Below are positions 49,246 to 57,908 of a stretch of DNA of 64,000 nt, piece after piece. The notes under the pieces were generated by a model, which was not told where the DNA came from, searched no databases, and saw only the letters and a program-made list of their open reading frames with translations. The stretch's first letter is position 1. Each line of letters starts with the position of its first letter. The stretch spans positions 1 to 64,000 of the forward strand of contig NZ_JACJQO010000016.1 of NCBI RefSeq assembly GCF_014696715.1, read 5' to 3'. A program made the translations under genes and the position numbers. Source of the DNA: Pseudanabaena sp. FACHB-2040. GTDB lineage: Bacteria > Cyanobacteriota > Cyanobacteriia > Phormidesmidales > Phormidesmidaceae.

Positions 49246-51585
49246 GTGACCGCCGTGATTCCCCTAAACTCTCGCACTATCCTCGGACTCAATCAGGAAG
49301 CCTATCAGCAGCTCCGGTTAGCGCTCAGCCTCAATCTGCGCCGCCAGCTGCTGATTGCAGTTTGTGACGACGCAGCCCTCCAAAACGAGCTAGCGACTCG
49401 GCTAGAAGCCGATCTAAACGGATCAGCCAATGGCACTTCTGAGGACAATGGCCCCAATCTGCCTGCGGTTGTCAATCTCTGGCTAGATCGCCAAAACCTT
49501 GATCTGGCCCGACAGGCGGTGCTGTGGTGTAAGCAGCAGGGCCTCACCCATCCCAGCCTGGTCAAGAGCCTGCCAACCTTCCAAATGTTAGGAATTGATC
49601 AGCTCACTCGTTATTCCCCAGCGCTACAAAACCGCTTTTTGGCCTCTCTAACTCACCTGGAACCGCTGCTCTCTCGCTTAGAAGTGCGACTAGTGCTGTG
49701 GGTATCTCGCCCCTGGCTGCGAAAAATTCGCCAGTCGGTGCCGCAGGTTTGGCAGCTGCGAAATGGCCTGTTTGAGTTTGCAGGCGATCCTACGCCGCTG
49801 TATCCGGTGGAGGCAATTGAGCCTGTAGTAGCAAATAAGAGCAGACCCCAACCCCCCGTGCTAGCACCGGCCCCAACGCCTGCACAAGCAGACTCTTTAG
49901 AGGCCCAAGCCATCGATTTTTGGACTGTCTTAACCGAAGACCTATCGGCCTTGGAGGCCCCGTCCGCCCCACCTGCCCCTCAACGAAATGAAACCGCTTC
50001 AGGAACGGGTTCGACTGATGCGCTGACTGGTGCAGTTCAGCCACCCCCAGCCGCTATTCCATCACTGCTAATTCCCTTTGCCCAAAACTCGGCTCGATCA
50101 GAACCTAAAACTCCTAAGTCTGAAGTTCTTGAGTTTGAAACCCTCGAGCTAAAAATTCCTGAGCCTTCGGCTCCTGAACCTAAGGCTCCTAAGTCTGAAG
50201 TTCTCGATCCTGCAACGCTTGAGCAGGCAACACTTAAGCCGGTGACGCCTAAGCCGGTAACACCTAGGACGCCAGCCGCAGCACCACCTCCCAACGGGGC
50301 TGCGCCCCCCTCAGCCCCCCCAGCCCCAGATCCAGTCATCCCCGATGCTCATCTGCTGGCCCTGTGGCAGCATATTCAGTCGCTAACACAACAGCAGGCT
50401 GGCCCCTTGACCCTGGCGCGAGCCTACCTCTTTTTGGGCCAGACCTGCCGCGATCGCATTGAAGCGGGCAACCACCATCCCGACCTCATCGATCTGGCCC
50501 TAGAAGCCTACACCCGCGCTCTGCCCAATCTCAAACCGGGCTCTCCTGAGTGGGGAGATGGTCTGAATGATTTGGGTAGCCTCTACTGGTTGCGATCGCA
50601 CCGCGAACCCCATCCCGAAGGCATAATTCATTGGCTGCAGCAGAGCATTCAAGCCTACCGGGCTGTTCTGGGCTATCCCCAGCCGCCTTCAGAAGAGGGG
50701 CTCGCCCGTCTCCATAGCAACCTAGGCACCGTCTACAGCCTGCTAGCCAACCTGCAAGACCCCACCCAAAACCTAGAGCAATCGGCGCGGGCCTACCACC
50801 GAGCCCTGCAGTATCGCCCAGCAGACACCTTCCCCACAGAATACGCCGTTCTGCAAAACAGTCTGGGCGCAATTCACTGGCGGCTGGCCCAGCAGAGCGA
50901 TACCCGCAACCACCTACACCGCGCCATCACCGCCTACAGCGAAGCCCTGCGATATCGATCACCCCAAGCATCGCCCCAGGAATACGCCATGATTCAAAAC
51001 AACCTGGGCATTGCCTACTGGAGCCTGGCCCAGCACGAGCGACCTGTGTTTCTCCTAGGGCAGGCCGTCGCTGCCTATCGATCGGCCCTAGCCTACCGCA
51101 CACTGAGCACCGACCCAGCAGGCTGTGCCGCCACCCACAACAACCTTGGTACGGCCTATTGGGATCTGGCCCAGCACCAAGACAAGCACCCAGAGGGTCA
51201 GCGAACCCTGTGGCAGCAAGCCCTGAGCGCCTACGAAACAGCCCTGACAGCTGCCCAGCGGGCGCTGGGCGAAGCTCCCGATACTCCCCTGAGCTTTGAC
51301 CTATGGGCCACTTTCCACAGCGCCGGAGTCGTACATGATCAGCTGGCTCAACACCTGCCAGAAGCCCACTTCGATCTCCGGGCCAAGCATCTCGATCAGG
51401 CTCTGCTGCACTATCTAACGGCACTTGATGGATGGCGGGCCTTGCCCGATCGCCTAGATCTGCTCAAAAACGCCTTGATCCACAACATTCGCCTGCAGTT
51501 TCAAATTCGCGGCGTAGAAGGGCAAAACGCTGTCCTATCACGTATTCCAGCCGAGCTTCTGCCCGATATTTTGCCCCAACTATAG
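49246..51585 (+). CDS. Large TPR-repeat protein with Pro/Glu/Lys linker
   Basis: 779 residues from GTG 49246. Residues about 1-195 form a soluble domain that looks like a degenerate P-loop-type fold (L-L-I-A-V-C-D-D, V-V-N-L-W-L-D-R), without a clear Walker A. Residues about 200-370 are a low-complexity linker with repeated words such as E-P-K-A-P-K-S-E-V-L and K-P-V-T-P-K-P-V-T-P. The rest is tetratricopeptide repeats, e.g. Y-H-R-A-L-Q-Y-R-P-A and L-N-N-L-G-I-A-Y-W-S-L-A-Q-like units of about 50 residues. Likely a scaffold protein. No signal peptide. Confidence 0.82.
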   Translation: MTAVIPLNSRTILGLNQEAYQQLRLALSLNLRRQLLIAVCDDAALQNELATRLEADLNGSANGTSEDNGPNLPAVVNLWLDRQNLDLARQAVLWCKQQGLTHPSLVKSLPTFQMLGIDQLTRYSPALQNRFLASLTHLEPLLSRLEVRLVLWVSRPWLRKIRQSVPQVWQLRNGLFEFAGDPTPLYPVEAIEPVVANKSRPQPPVLAPAPTPAQADSLEAQAIDFWTVLTEDLSALEAPSAPPAPQRNETASGTGSTDALTGAVQPPPAAIPSLLIPFAQNSARSEPKTPKSEVLEFETLELKIPEPSAPEPKAPKSEVLDPATLEQATLKPVTPKPVTPRTPAAAPPPNGAAPPSAPPAPDPVIPDAHLLALWQHIQSLTQQQAGPLTLARAYLFLGQTCRDRIEAGNHHPDLIDLALEAYTRALPNLKPGSPEWGDGLNDLGSLYWLRSHREPHPEGIIHWLQQSIQAYRAVLGYPQPPSEEGLARLHSNLGTVYSLLANLQDPTQNLEQSARAYHRALQYRPADTFPTEYAVLQNSLGAIHWRLAQQSDTRNHLHRAITAYSEALRYRSPQASPQEYAMIQNNLGIAYWSLAQHERPVFLLGQAVAAYRSALAYRTLSTDPAGCAATHNNLGTAYWDLAQHQDKHPEGQRTLWQQALSAYETALTAAQRALGEAPDTPLSFDLWATFHSAGVVHDQLAQHLPEAHFDLRAKHLDQALLHYLTALDGWRALPDRLDLLKNALIHNIRLQFQIRGVEGQNAVLSRIPAELLPDILPQL

Positions 51586-52078
51586 AGGGTTTGCGATAGT
51601 TGCCAGTTAAAAAATCTTGAGTCGCCCTATCCGGATCCGAAGGAATTGTTAAGAGTATAGGAGTAGTTGTGTAGGGGTAACTTGAAAGAGCTGTCCCTAC
51701 CCTTAACCCTTGGCTAGAGATTAACCGACCCATCAACAGGCGTGATAAACGGGCAAAGTCAACAGCTTGAGAGAGTCATACCAGAGCCAATAGCCCTCCA
51801 AGTAAAGGCAGCACAGGGATTTTTTGGGCTAAGACGGTTACTGCTCACCATAGACTTTTCTGCCCCTGCCTTACAGTTCCCTTCTCAAACCCTTTCAGGG
51901 TTGACTTCTCACAGCTACAGCGTTTCACTTGCAGCCAGAGCACCGAATTAGCCCTCTAACTCACGATTCCTCCAGCCAGTTCCGGTTCCAGCAAACGTCT
52001 TTTCCAGCAAACGTCTTTTCTTAAAGGACGTAAGGCAACTTCTGCCTGACCTACCTGCTCTGCAATCCCCGGCGTCCC
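51586..52078. other. Intergenic region ahead of the GAF histidine kinase
   Basis: About 490 bases. It holds a TGTAGGGG/CCCTAC inverted repeat near 51670-51702 and a 16-bp tandem repeat at 51986-52017. A frame at 51742-51951 is open but has no support. No gene recognised. Confidence 0.5.
51986..52017. repeat. Perfect 16-bp tandem duplication
   Basis: TTCCAGCAAACGTCTT occurs twice in a row (51986-52001, 52002-52017), 62 bases before the kinase start. It may be a response-regulator binding pair or slippage. Confidence 0.85.
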
Positions 52079-55000
52079 ATGCAACCGACCGACAATGCAA
52101 TGGCTCCTGAAGGCTGGTCTAACGATTCTGGAGAGGCTGCGAAAGCAATGCTTGCTCCCGCTTTAGAGCCGTTTCTGCTGCCAGCCCAGACCTCTCTCTC
52201 CCTGGCAGCCCACCAGCATGCCTTGGCCAGCGTCATTGCCCACATTCGAGGCTCCCTAAACCTCGATACCATCTTCCAAACTACAGCTACCCAGGTACGC
52301 CAACTGCTGGGGGCCGACCGAGTGGGCGTTTTTCGCTTCTTCCCTGACCATCCGTCGGAAGGAGCGCTCGTAGCCGAAGATGTAGCTGAGGGCGTGCGTT
52401 CGGTACTGGCCCAACCCATTCAAGACCACTGCTTTAGCGATCGCTTTGCCCCCCTCTACAAAGAGGGGCGTATCAACGCCGTTTCGGACTTTGAAAATCA
52501 GAACCTAGAGCCCTGCTACCTGGATCTGATGCGGAGTCTGCAGGTGCGGGCTAACATCGTAGCTCCCCTATTGGTCGGCAGCCGCCTGTGGGGACTATTG
52601 TGCATCCACCAATGTCGAGGCCCCCGTCAGTGGCAGCCCACCGACATTGAGTTTGTCCGACAAATTGCTGATCACCTCAGCATGGCGCTGCACCATGCCG
52701 ATCTGCTGCAGCAGGCCCGGGCCCAGACAGAGCAGCAGCGGGCCCTAGCAGCCGTGATCGCCAGAATTCGCAACTCCCTAAATTTAGACAAGATCTTTCA
52801 GACCACGGCAACGGAGGTGCGCCAGCTTTTAGAAGCAGACCGGGTTGGGGTGTTTCAGTTTTCTTCGCAGCAGGACTGGGCTGGGCATCTGGTAGCTGAA
52901 GACGTGGCCCCAGGCTGGCGCTCGGCCCTAGCTGAACCGATTGAGGATAACTGCTTTGGGGAACGCTTTGCCGCGCTTTATCAGGAAGGCCGCATCAACG
53001 CTGTCTCAGACTTTGATACAGACACCTTTGAGCCCTGCTACCGCAGCCTAATGGCCCATCTCCAGGTGCGGGCCAATATCGTGGCCCCCCTGATCAACGG
53101 CAAGACGTTGTGGGGACTGCTCTGCATTCATCAGTGCCGAGGGCCGCGCCAGTGGCAGCCCACCGAGATTGAGTTTGTCCGGCAGATCTCTGAGCATCTC
53201 AGCATTGCGCTACAGCAGGCTGGTGTGATCGAGCAGGTGCAGCAGCAGTCGGCCCAACTGGCCGAAGCCGCCGAGCGCCATCGAGCCGCCGAACGCCATC
53301 GGGCACTGGCCACGACCATCGACAAGATCCGCCAGTCTCTCGATATCGACACCATTTTCCAGACTGCTACTGCAGAAGTTTTGCACCTGCTGGAGACAGA
53401 GCGAACCGTCATCTACCGCTTCAACGCCGACTGGAGTGGCGAGTTTGTGGCAGAGTCGATGACCCCTGGCTGGCTGGCCCTGATGAAGCATTACCACACC
53501 CATGCCGATAGCTGCCTGCAGCAGAATCAAGGGGGCCGCTACCGCCATAACGAACCCCATGCCGTAGCTGATATTTTTACAGCAGGCTACGCCGACTGCC
53601 ACATCGCTGTGCTGGAGGCTTTTCAGGCTAGAGCCTTCATGATCGCCCCTATTCTTCAGGGCAATCAGCTGTGGGGCCTGCTGGCCACCTATCAAAATTC
53701 TGGCCCCCGCCAGTGGGAAGCCCATGAGCTGTACTTGTTATCTCAGGTGGGTACTCAGTTGGGCGTGGCGCTACAACAGGCTGAGTATGTCAGGCAGGTG
53801 CAGCACCAGGCCAACCAGCTACAGCGGGCGGCAGAGCGGGAAAAGGCCGTTGCCAAAACCGTAGACCGAATTCGCCAGTCTCTAGATATTGCCACTATTT
53901 TTGAGACCACCACCCAAGAGGTGCGGCTGCTGCTGGGGGTGGAGCGGGTCGCTATCTACCGTTTTCACAGTGATTGGAGCGGTGAGTTTGTAGCTGACTC
54001 AATTGAGCACGACTGGCAGCCTGCCCAAGCTCCTGTCCTGCCGGCCTACCCCTCGCTGCCGGGTCAATCAGCCCAGCCGTATCCTCGCCACGAAACCTTT
54101 GTGCCGATTCTTCAGGGCGATCGGCTGTGGGGCTTACTGATGGCCTACCAGAGCGCTCCTCGCCACTGGCCGGAAGACGACATCGCGCTGCTGGCTCAGC
54201 TCGGCACTCAGCTAGGTATGGCACTGCAGCAGGCCGAGCTTTGGGAGCAAACCCGGGCTCAGAAGGAAGAACTCACCCACACCCTAGCCACCCTTCAGAG
54301 ATCCCAAACTCGCCTGATTCAGAGCGAAAAGATGGCTGGGCTGGGGCAGCTAGTAGCTGGTGTAGCCCACGAAATTAACAATCCCATTAACTTCATTGCT
54401 GGCAACCTGGCCCCAGCCCGGCAGTATGCAGATGACCTGCTGCAGATCCTCAGCCTTTATCAACAGGAGTGTACGCAACCTAGTCGGGATCTGCAGCGGG
54501 CTATGGAAGCAGCAGATCTAGACTTTTTGCGGCAGGACCTGCCTAAGACACTGGCCTCAATGTCTGTGGGCACCGAGCGCATCCGGCAAATCGTGCTCTC
54601 TCTGCGGAACTTCTCTCGCTTAGACCAGGCCGAGATGAAGCCCGTAAACCTGCATGAGGGCCTAGATAGCACCCTGCTAATCTTGCACCACCGCTTTAAA
54701 GACCGGCCAGAGCTACTAGAGATTGAGCTGGTTAAGCAATACGGGGAACTGCCTTTGGTAGAGTGCTACCCGGCCCAGCTCAATCAGGTCTTTATGAATG
54801 TCCTGAGTAACAGCATTGATGCCCTACGCGAACGGCAGCAGCAGTCTCCCCTAGAGCCAGACTACACGCCTCAAATTTGTCTGCAGACAAAACAGGTTAA
54901 GACTAACTGGGTGCGCATTCGGGTTACAGACAATGGCTTAGGCATTCGCCCTGAGATTCAACATCGGCTGTTTGATCCCTTCTTTACCACCAAGGATCCG

Positions 55001-55147
55001 GGTAAAGGAACGGGGCTAGGGCTGTCTATCAGCTATCAGATTGTTGTAGAAAAACACGGCGGCCAGCTCTACTACGCCCCCAAGGCAGGTGGCGGCACGG
55101 AGTTTACCATTGAGGTGCCCGTACAGCAGCCCAGTTTTCTCAAGTAG
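52079..55147 (+). CDS. Sensor histidine kinase with four GAF domains
   Basis: 1022 residues, no transmembrane segment. Four GAF domains at about 50-210, 225-385, 405-565 and 595-725 are joined by helical linkers with repeated I-R-x-S-L-(N/D)-(L/I)-D-x-I-F-(Q/E)-T words. The kinase follows: H764 in V-A-H-E-I-N-N-P-I-N, then an N box near 902 (V-F-M-N-V-L-S-N-S-I-D-A), D-N-G-L-G-I and G-T-G-L-G-L-S. GAF1 and GAF2 have Cys-Tyr (C146-Y147, C320-Y321) where bilin-binding cyanobacteriochromes have Cys-His, while GAF3 has C507-H508. GAF4 is shortened. It may be a light or ligand sensor. No response regulator gene is adjacent. Confidence 0.92.
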   Translation: MQPTDNAMAPEGWSNDSGEAAKAMLAPALEPFLLPAQTSLSLAAHQHALASVIAHIRGSLNLDTIFQTTATQVRQLLGADRVGVFRFFPDHPSEGALVAEDVAEGVRSVLAQPIQDHCFSDRFAPLYKEGRINAVSDFENQNLEPCYLDLMRSLQVRANIVAPLLVGSRLWGLLCIHQCRGPRQWQPTDIEFVRQIADHLSMALHHADLLQQARAQTEQQRALAAVIARIRNSLNLDKIFQTTATEVRQLLEADRVGVFQFSSQQDWAGHLVAEDVAPGWRSALAEPIEDNCFGERFAALYQEGRINAVSDFDTDTFEPCYRSLMAHLQVRANIVAPLINGKTLWGLLCIHQCRGPRQWQPTEIEFVRQISEHLSIALQQAGVIEQVQQQSAQLAEAAERHRAAERHRALATTIDKIRQSLDIDTIFQTATAEVLHLLETERTVIYRFNADWSGEFVAESMTPGWLALMKHYHTHADSCLQQNQGGRYRHNEPHAVADIFTAGYADCHIAVLEAFQARAFMIAPILQGNQLWGLLATYQNSGPRQWEAHELYLLSQVGTQLGVALQQAEYVRQVQHQANQLQRAAEREKAVAKTVDRIRQSLDIATIFETTTQEVRLLLGVERVAIYRFHSDWSGEFVADSIEHDWQPAQAPVLPAYPSLPGQSAQPYPRHETFVPILQGDRLWGLLMAYQSAPRHWPEDDIALLAQLGTQLGMALQQAELWEQTRAQKEELTHTLATLQRSQTRLIQSEKMAGLGQLVAGVAHEINNPINFIAGNLAPARQYADDLLQILSLYQQECTQPSRDLQRAMEAADLDFLRQDLPKTLASMSVGTERIRQIVLSLRNFSRLDQAEMKPVNLHEGLDSTLLILHHRFKDRPELLEIELVKQYGELPLVECYPAQLNQVFMNVLSNSIDALRERQQQSPLEPDYTPQICLQTKQVKTNWVRIRVTDNGLGIRPEIQHRLFDPFFTTKDPGKGTGLGLSISYQIVVEKHGGQLYYAPKAGGGTEFTIEVPVQQPSFLK

Positions 55148-55245
55148 CAGCTGCCGCTCAAGGACAAAGCATTACTACTAAGTATGCAATTTTGCAAAGC
55201 CTTGGCACACTAGAATAGTGAGGAAAGCCAAAGGAACTCGTTGCA

Positions 55246-57894
55246 TTGGTTCTTGATTTAGCCAAATTATTTCCGTTTCCGCTGGATGAGTTTCAGCTTC
55301 AGGCTGTGGAGTCGCTCGACCAGGGTAAGTCGGTGGTGGTGTGTGCGCCAACGGGTTCCGGCAAAACCCTAATTGGGGAGTACGCTATTTACCGGGCGCT
55401 TGACCACGGTAAGCGGGTCTTTTACACGACTCCTCTCAAGGCCTTGTCCAACCAAAAGCTGCGGGACTTTCGTAATCAGTTTGGGCCAGAGAATGTGGGC
55501 CTGCTGACGGGTGACAGCTCGATCAACCGGGATGCCCCTGTGGTGGTCATGACCACTGAGATTTTTCGCAACATGCTCTACGGTACCCGTATTGGCGAGA
55601 CTGGCACCACGCTGCAGGACGTGGAAGCGGTGGTGCTAGACGAGTGCCACTATATGAACGACCGACAGCGGGGTACGGTTTGGGAAGAGTCGATTATCTA
55701 CTGCCCACCAGAGATTCAGCTGCTGGCGCTTTCGGCAACGGTTGAAAATAGCGACCAGCTGACGGACTGGCTGCAAAAGGTGCATGGCCCCACTCAGCTG
55801 ATTTATTCTGACTTTCGCCCGGTGCCGCTGGAGTTTCACTACTACAACGGCAAGGGCCTTTATCCCTTGCTGAATGAAAGCAGGACCAGTATTCATCACC
55901 GGCTCAAGAGCCGCCGCAAACCCCAAGGGCGCAGACCCAATCAGGGGCCGAAGGAGCGCGTCAGCCTGTCTGCAGTGGTGAGCCAGCTGCAGGAAAAGGA
56001 CATGCTGCCTGCGATTTACTTTATCTTCAGCCGTCGGGGCTGTGACCGGGCGATCGATGAGGTGGCTAGCCTATCTCTGGTTAACGAGGCTGAGGCGGAG
56101 CAGCTCAAAGAGCGCATCGACACCTTTCTCAGCTGGAACCCCGATGCTGGACGCGCTGGGCAGGTTGAGCAACTTTATCGGGGCATTGCTGCTCACCACG
56201 CCGGAATTTTGCCGCTCTGGAAGGGGTTGGTGGAAGAGCTATTTCAGGCGGGGCTGATCAAGGTAGTCTTTGCTACGGAGACGCTGGCAGCAGGCATTAA
56301 TATGCCGGCCCGCACCACGGTTGTTTCTACCCTATCTAAGCGAACTGACAGTGGGCACCGCCTGCTAACGGCTTCTGAGTTTCTGCAGATGTCGGGCCGG
56401 GCCGGGCGGCGTGGCATGGACGAGCTGGGGCATGTGGTGACGATAGAAACGCCGTTTGAAGGGGCCAGGGAGGCCGCTTACCTGGCAACCGTCGGCCCTG
56501 ATCCGTTGGTCAGTCAGTTTACCCCTAGCTACGGCATGGTGCTAAACCTGCTGCAAACTCACACTTTAGAAGAAGCCAGAGATCTTATTGAGCGCAGCTT
56601 TGGCCAGTACCTAGCCACTCTACACCTAACTCCCCAGCAGGAGGCCATTGCCCGGCTCGAAAGCGAGATTGCTCGGCAAAAGGCCCAGCTAGAGAATGTG
56701 GATGAGGCGATTTTAGCTGATTATGCCAAGCTCAAGGAGCGGGCTAAGGAAGAACGCCGCCTGCTGAAGATTTTGCAGCAGCAGGCGGCTGAGGTGCTGT
56801 CGGAGGATGTGGGACAGATGGTGCCGTTTGCGATCGCAGGCACCATTCTCTCCCTTAAAGGCAAGCACGTGCCCGTGGCCGAACCGCTGCCCGCTGTGCT
56901 GGTGCTCAAAGTCCCCGGCTCGGGCCAGTTCCCCTATTTGATCTGCCTCACCCAAGACAATCACTGGTACGTTGTGGCTGGATCAGACGTGGTGGGCCTT
57001 CATGCTGACTTCCCCCGGCTGCAGCAGGTAGACCCGCTGATCCCACCTCCAGAAATGCCGGTGAGACCAGGGCAGCACCGCAGCGGCGATGCTCACACAG
57101 CCACCATAGCCGCCCGCATTCCCTCGCCGCCACCGCTGGAGATGATGGCCCCAGAGGTCAAAAACCAGCTCGACCGACTGCGGCAGATAGAAACTCAGAT
57201 CGACAAGCATCCAGCCCGCCAGTGGGACAACCCCAACGCCCTACTCAAGCGACAGAAGCGGGTAAAACAGCTAGAGGAAGAGTTTTACGAGCGGATTCAG
57301 AAGCTATCAGAATACACAGGCCGCTACTGGCAGGAATTCCTCAGCATTACCGAAATTCTGGACTATTTTGGTTGCCTAGAAGACCACAAACCCACCTCAA
57401 TGGGAGAGGTCGCCGCTGCAATTCGTGGCGACAACGAACTTTGGCTGGCACTAGCGCTGGCCTCGGGTGAACTCGACCATCTCACCCCGGCCCAATTGGC
57501 TGCCGCCTGCGCTGCCCTAGTCACCGAAACCGCCCGGCCTGATAGCTGGAGCGACTACAGCCTCTCATCCACGGCAGTAGAAGCACTAGAAGGGCTACGA
57601 GGCATTCGCCGAGAGCTGTTTCAGCAGCAGCATCGTCGCCATGTGGTCGCGCCGGTGTGGATGGAGTATGAGCTGGTAGGGCTGGTAGAGCAGTGGGCCA
57701 ACCAAGTTGAATGGGCCACCTTGGGCCAAAACACCAACCTAGATGAGGGAGACGTGGTGCGCATGCTCCGCCGCACCCTCGATTTTCTCTCCCAGATTCC
57801 CCACGTGCCCTACATTTCAAACGTCTTGCGAGGCAATGCCCGGGAAGCGATTGAGAGCATGAACCGCTTCCCGGTGAATGAAGAAATCGCCTGA
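55246..57894 (+). CDS. Ski2/Mtr4-like DEAD/DEAH-box RNA helicase
   Basis: 882 residues from TTG 55246, with AAGGAA ten bases upstream. C-A-P-T-G-S-G-K-T (motif I), T-P-L-K-A-L-S-N-Q-K (Ia), L-D-E-C-H-Y (II, DECH), L-S-A-T (III), F-A-T-E-T-L-A-A-G-I-N-M-P (V) and Q-M-S-G-R-A-G-R-R-G (VI) mark a Ski2-like superfamily 2 helicase. The C-terminal part looks like the DSHCT helical domain, and an rRNA/KOW-arch-like insertion lies at about 480-620. Function in cyanobacteria is presumably RNA turnover or ribosome work. Convergent with the antiporter gene, with 14 bases between. Confidence 0.93.
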   Translation: MVLDLAKLFPFPLDEFQLQAVESLDQGKSVVVCAPTGSGKTLIGEYAIYRALDHGKRVFYTTPLKALSNQKLRDFRNQFGPENVGLLTGDSSINRDAPVVVMTTEIFRNMLYGTRIGETGTTLQDVEAVVLDECHYMNDRQRGTVWEESIIYCPPEIQLLALSATVENSDQLTDWLQKVHGPTQLIYSDFRPVPLEFHYYNGKGLYPLLNESRTSIHHRLKSRRKPQGRRPNQGPKERVSLSAVVSQLQEKDMLPAIYFIFSRRGCDRAIDEVASLSLVNEAEAEQLKERIDTFLSWNPDAGRAGQVEQLYRGIAAHHAGILPLWKGLVEELFQAGLIKVVFATETLAAGINMPARTTVVSTLSKRTDSGHRLLTASEFLQMSGRAGRRGMDELGHVVTIETPFEGAREAAYLATVGPDPLVSQFTPSYGMVLNLLQTHTLEEARDLIERSFGQYLATLHLTPQQEAIARLESEIARQKAQLENVDEAILADYAKLKERAKEERRLLKILQQQAAEVLSEDVGQMVPFAIAGTILSLKGKHVPVAEPLPAVLVLKVPGSGQFPYLICLTQDNHWYVVAGSDVVGLHADFPRLQQVDPLIPPPEMPVRPGQHRSGDAHTATIAARIPSPPPLEMMAPEVKNQLDRLRQIETQIDKHPARQWDNPNALLKRQKRVKQLEEEFYERIQKLSEYTGRYWQEFLSITEILDYFGCLEDHKPTSMGEVAAAIRGDNELWLALALASGELDHLTPAQLAAACAALVTETARPDSWSDYSLSSTAVEALEGLRGIRRELFQQQHRRHVVAPVWMEYELVGLVEQWANQVEWATLGQNTNLDEGDVVRMLRRTLDFLSQIPHVPYISNVLRGNAREAIESMNRFPVNEEIA

Positions 57895-57908
57895 CGTTAG
57901 CCCCAAAC

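Noticed and set aside
51742-51951. 69-codon plus-strand frame before the GAF kinase
   Set aside because: No ribosome site and no recognisable similarity; likely chance.
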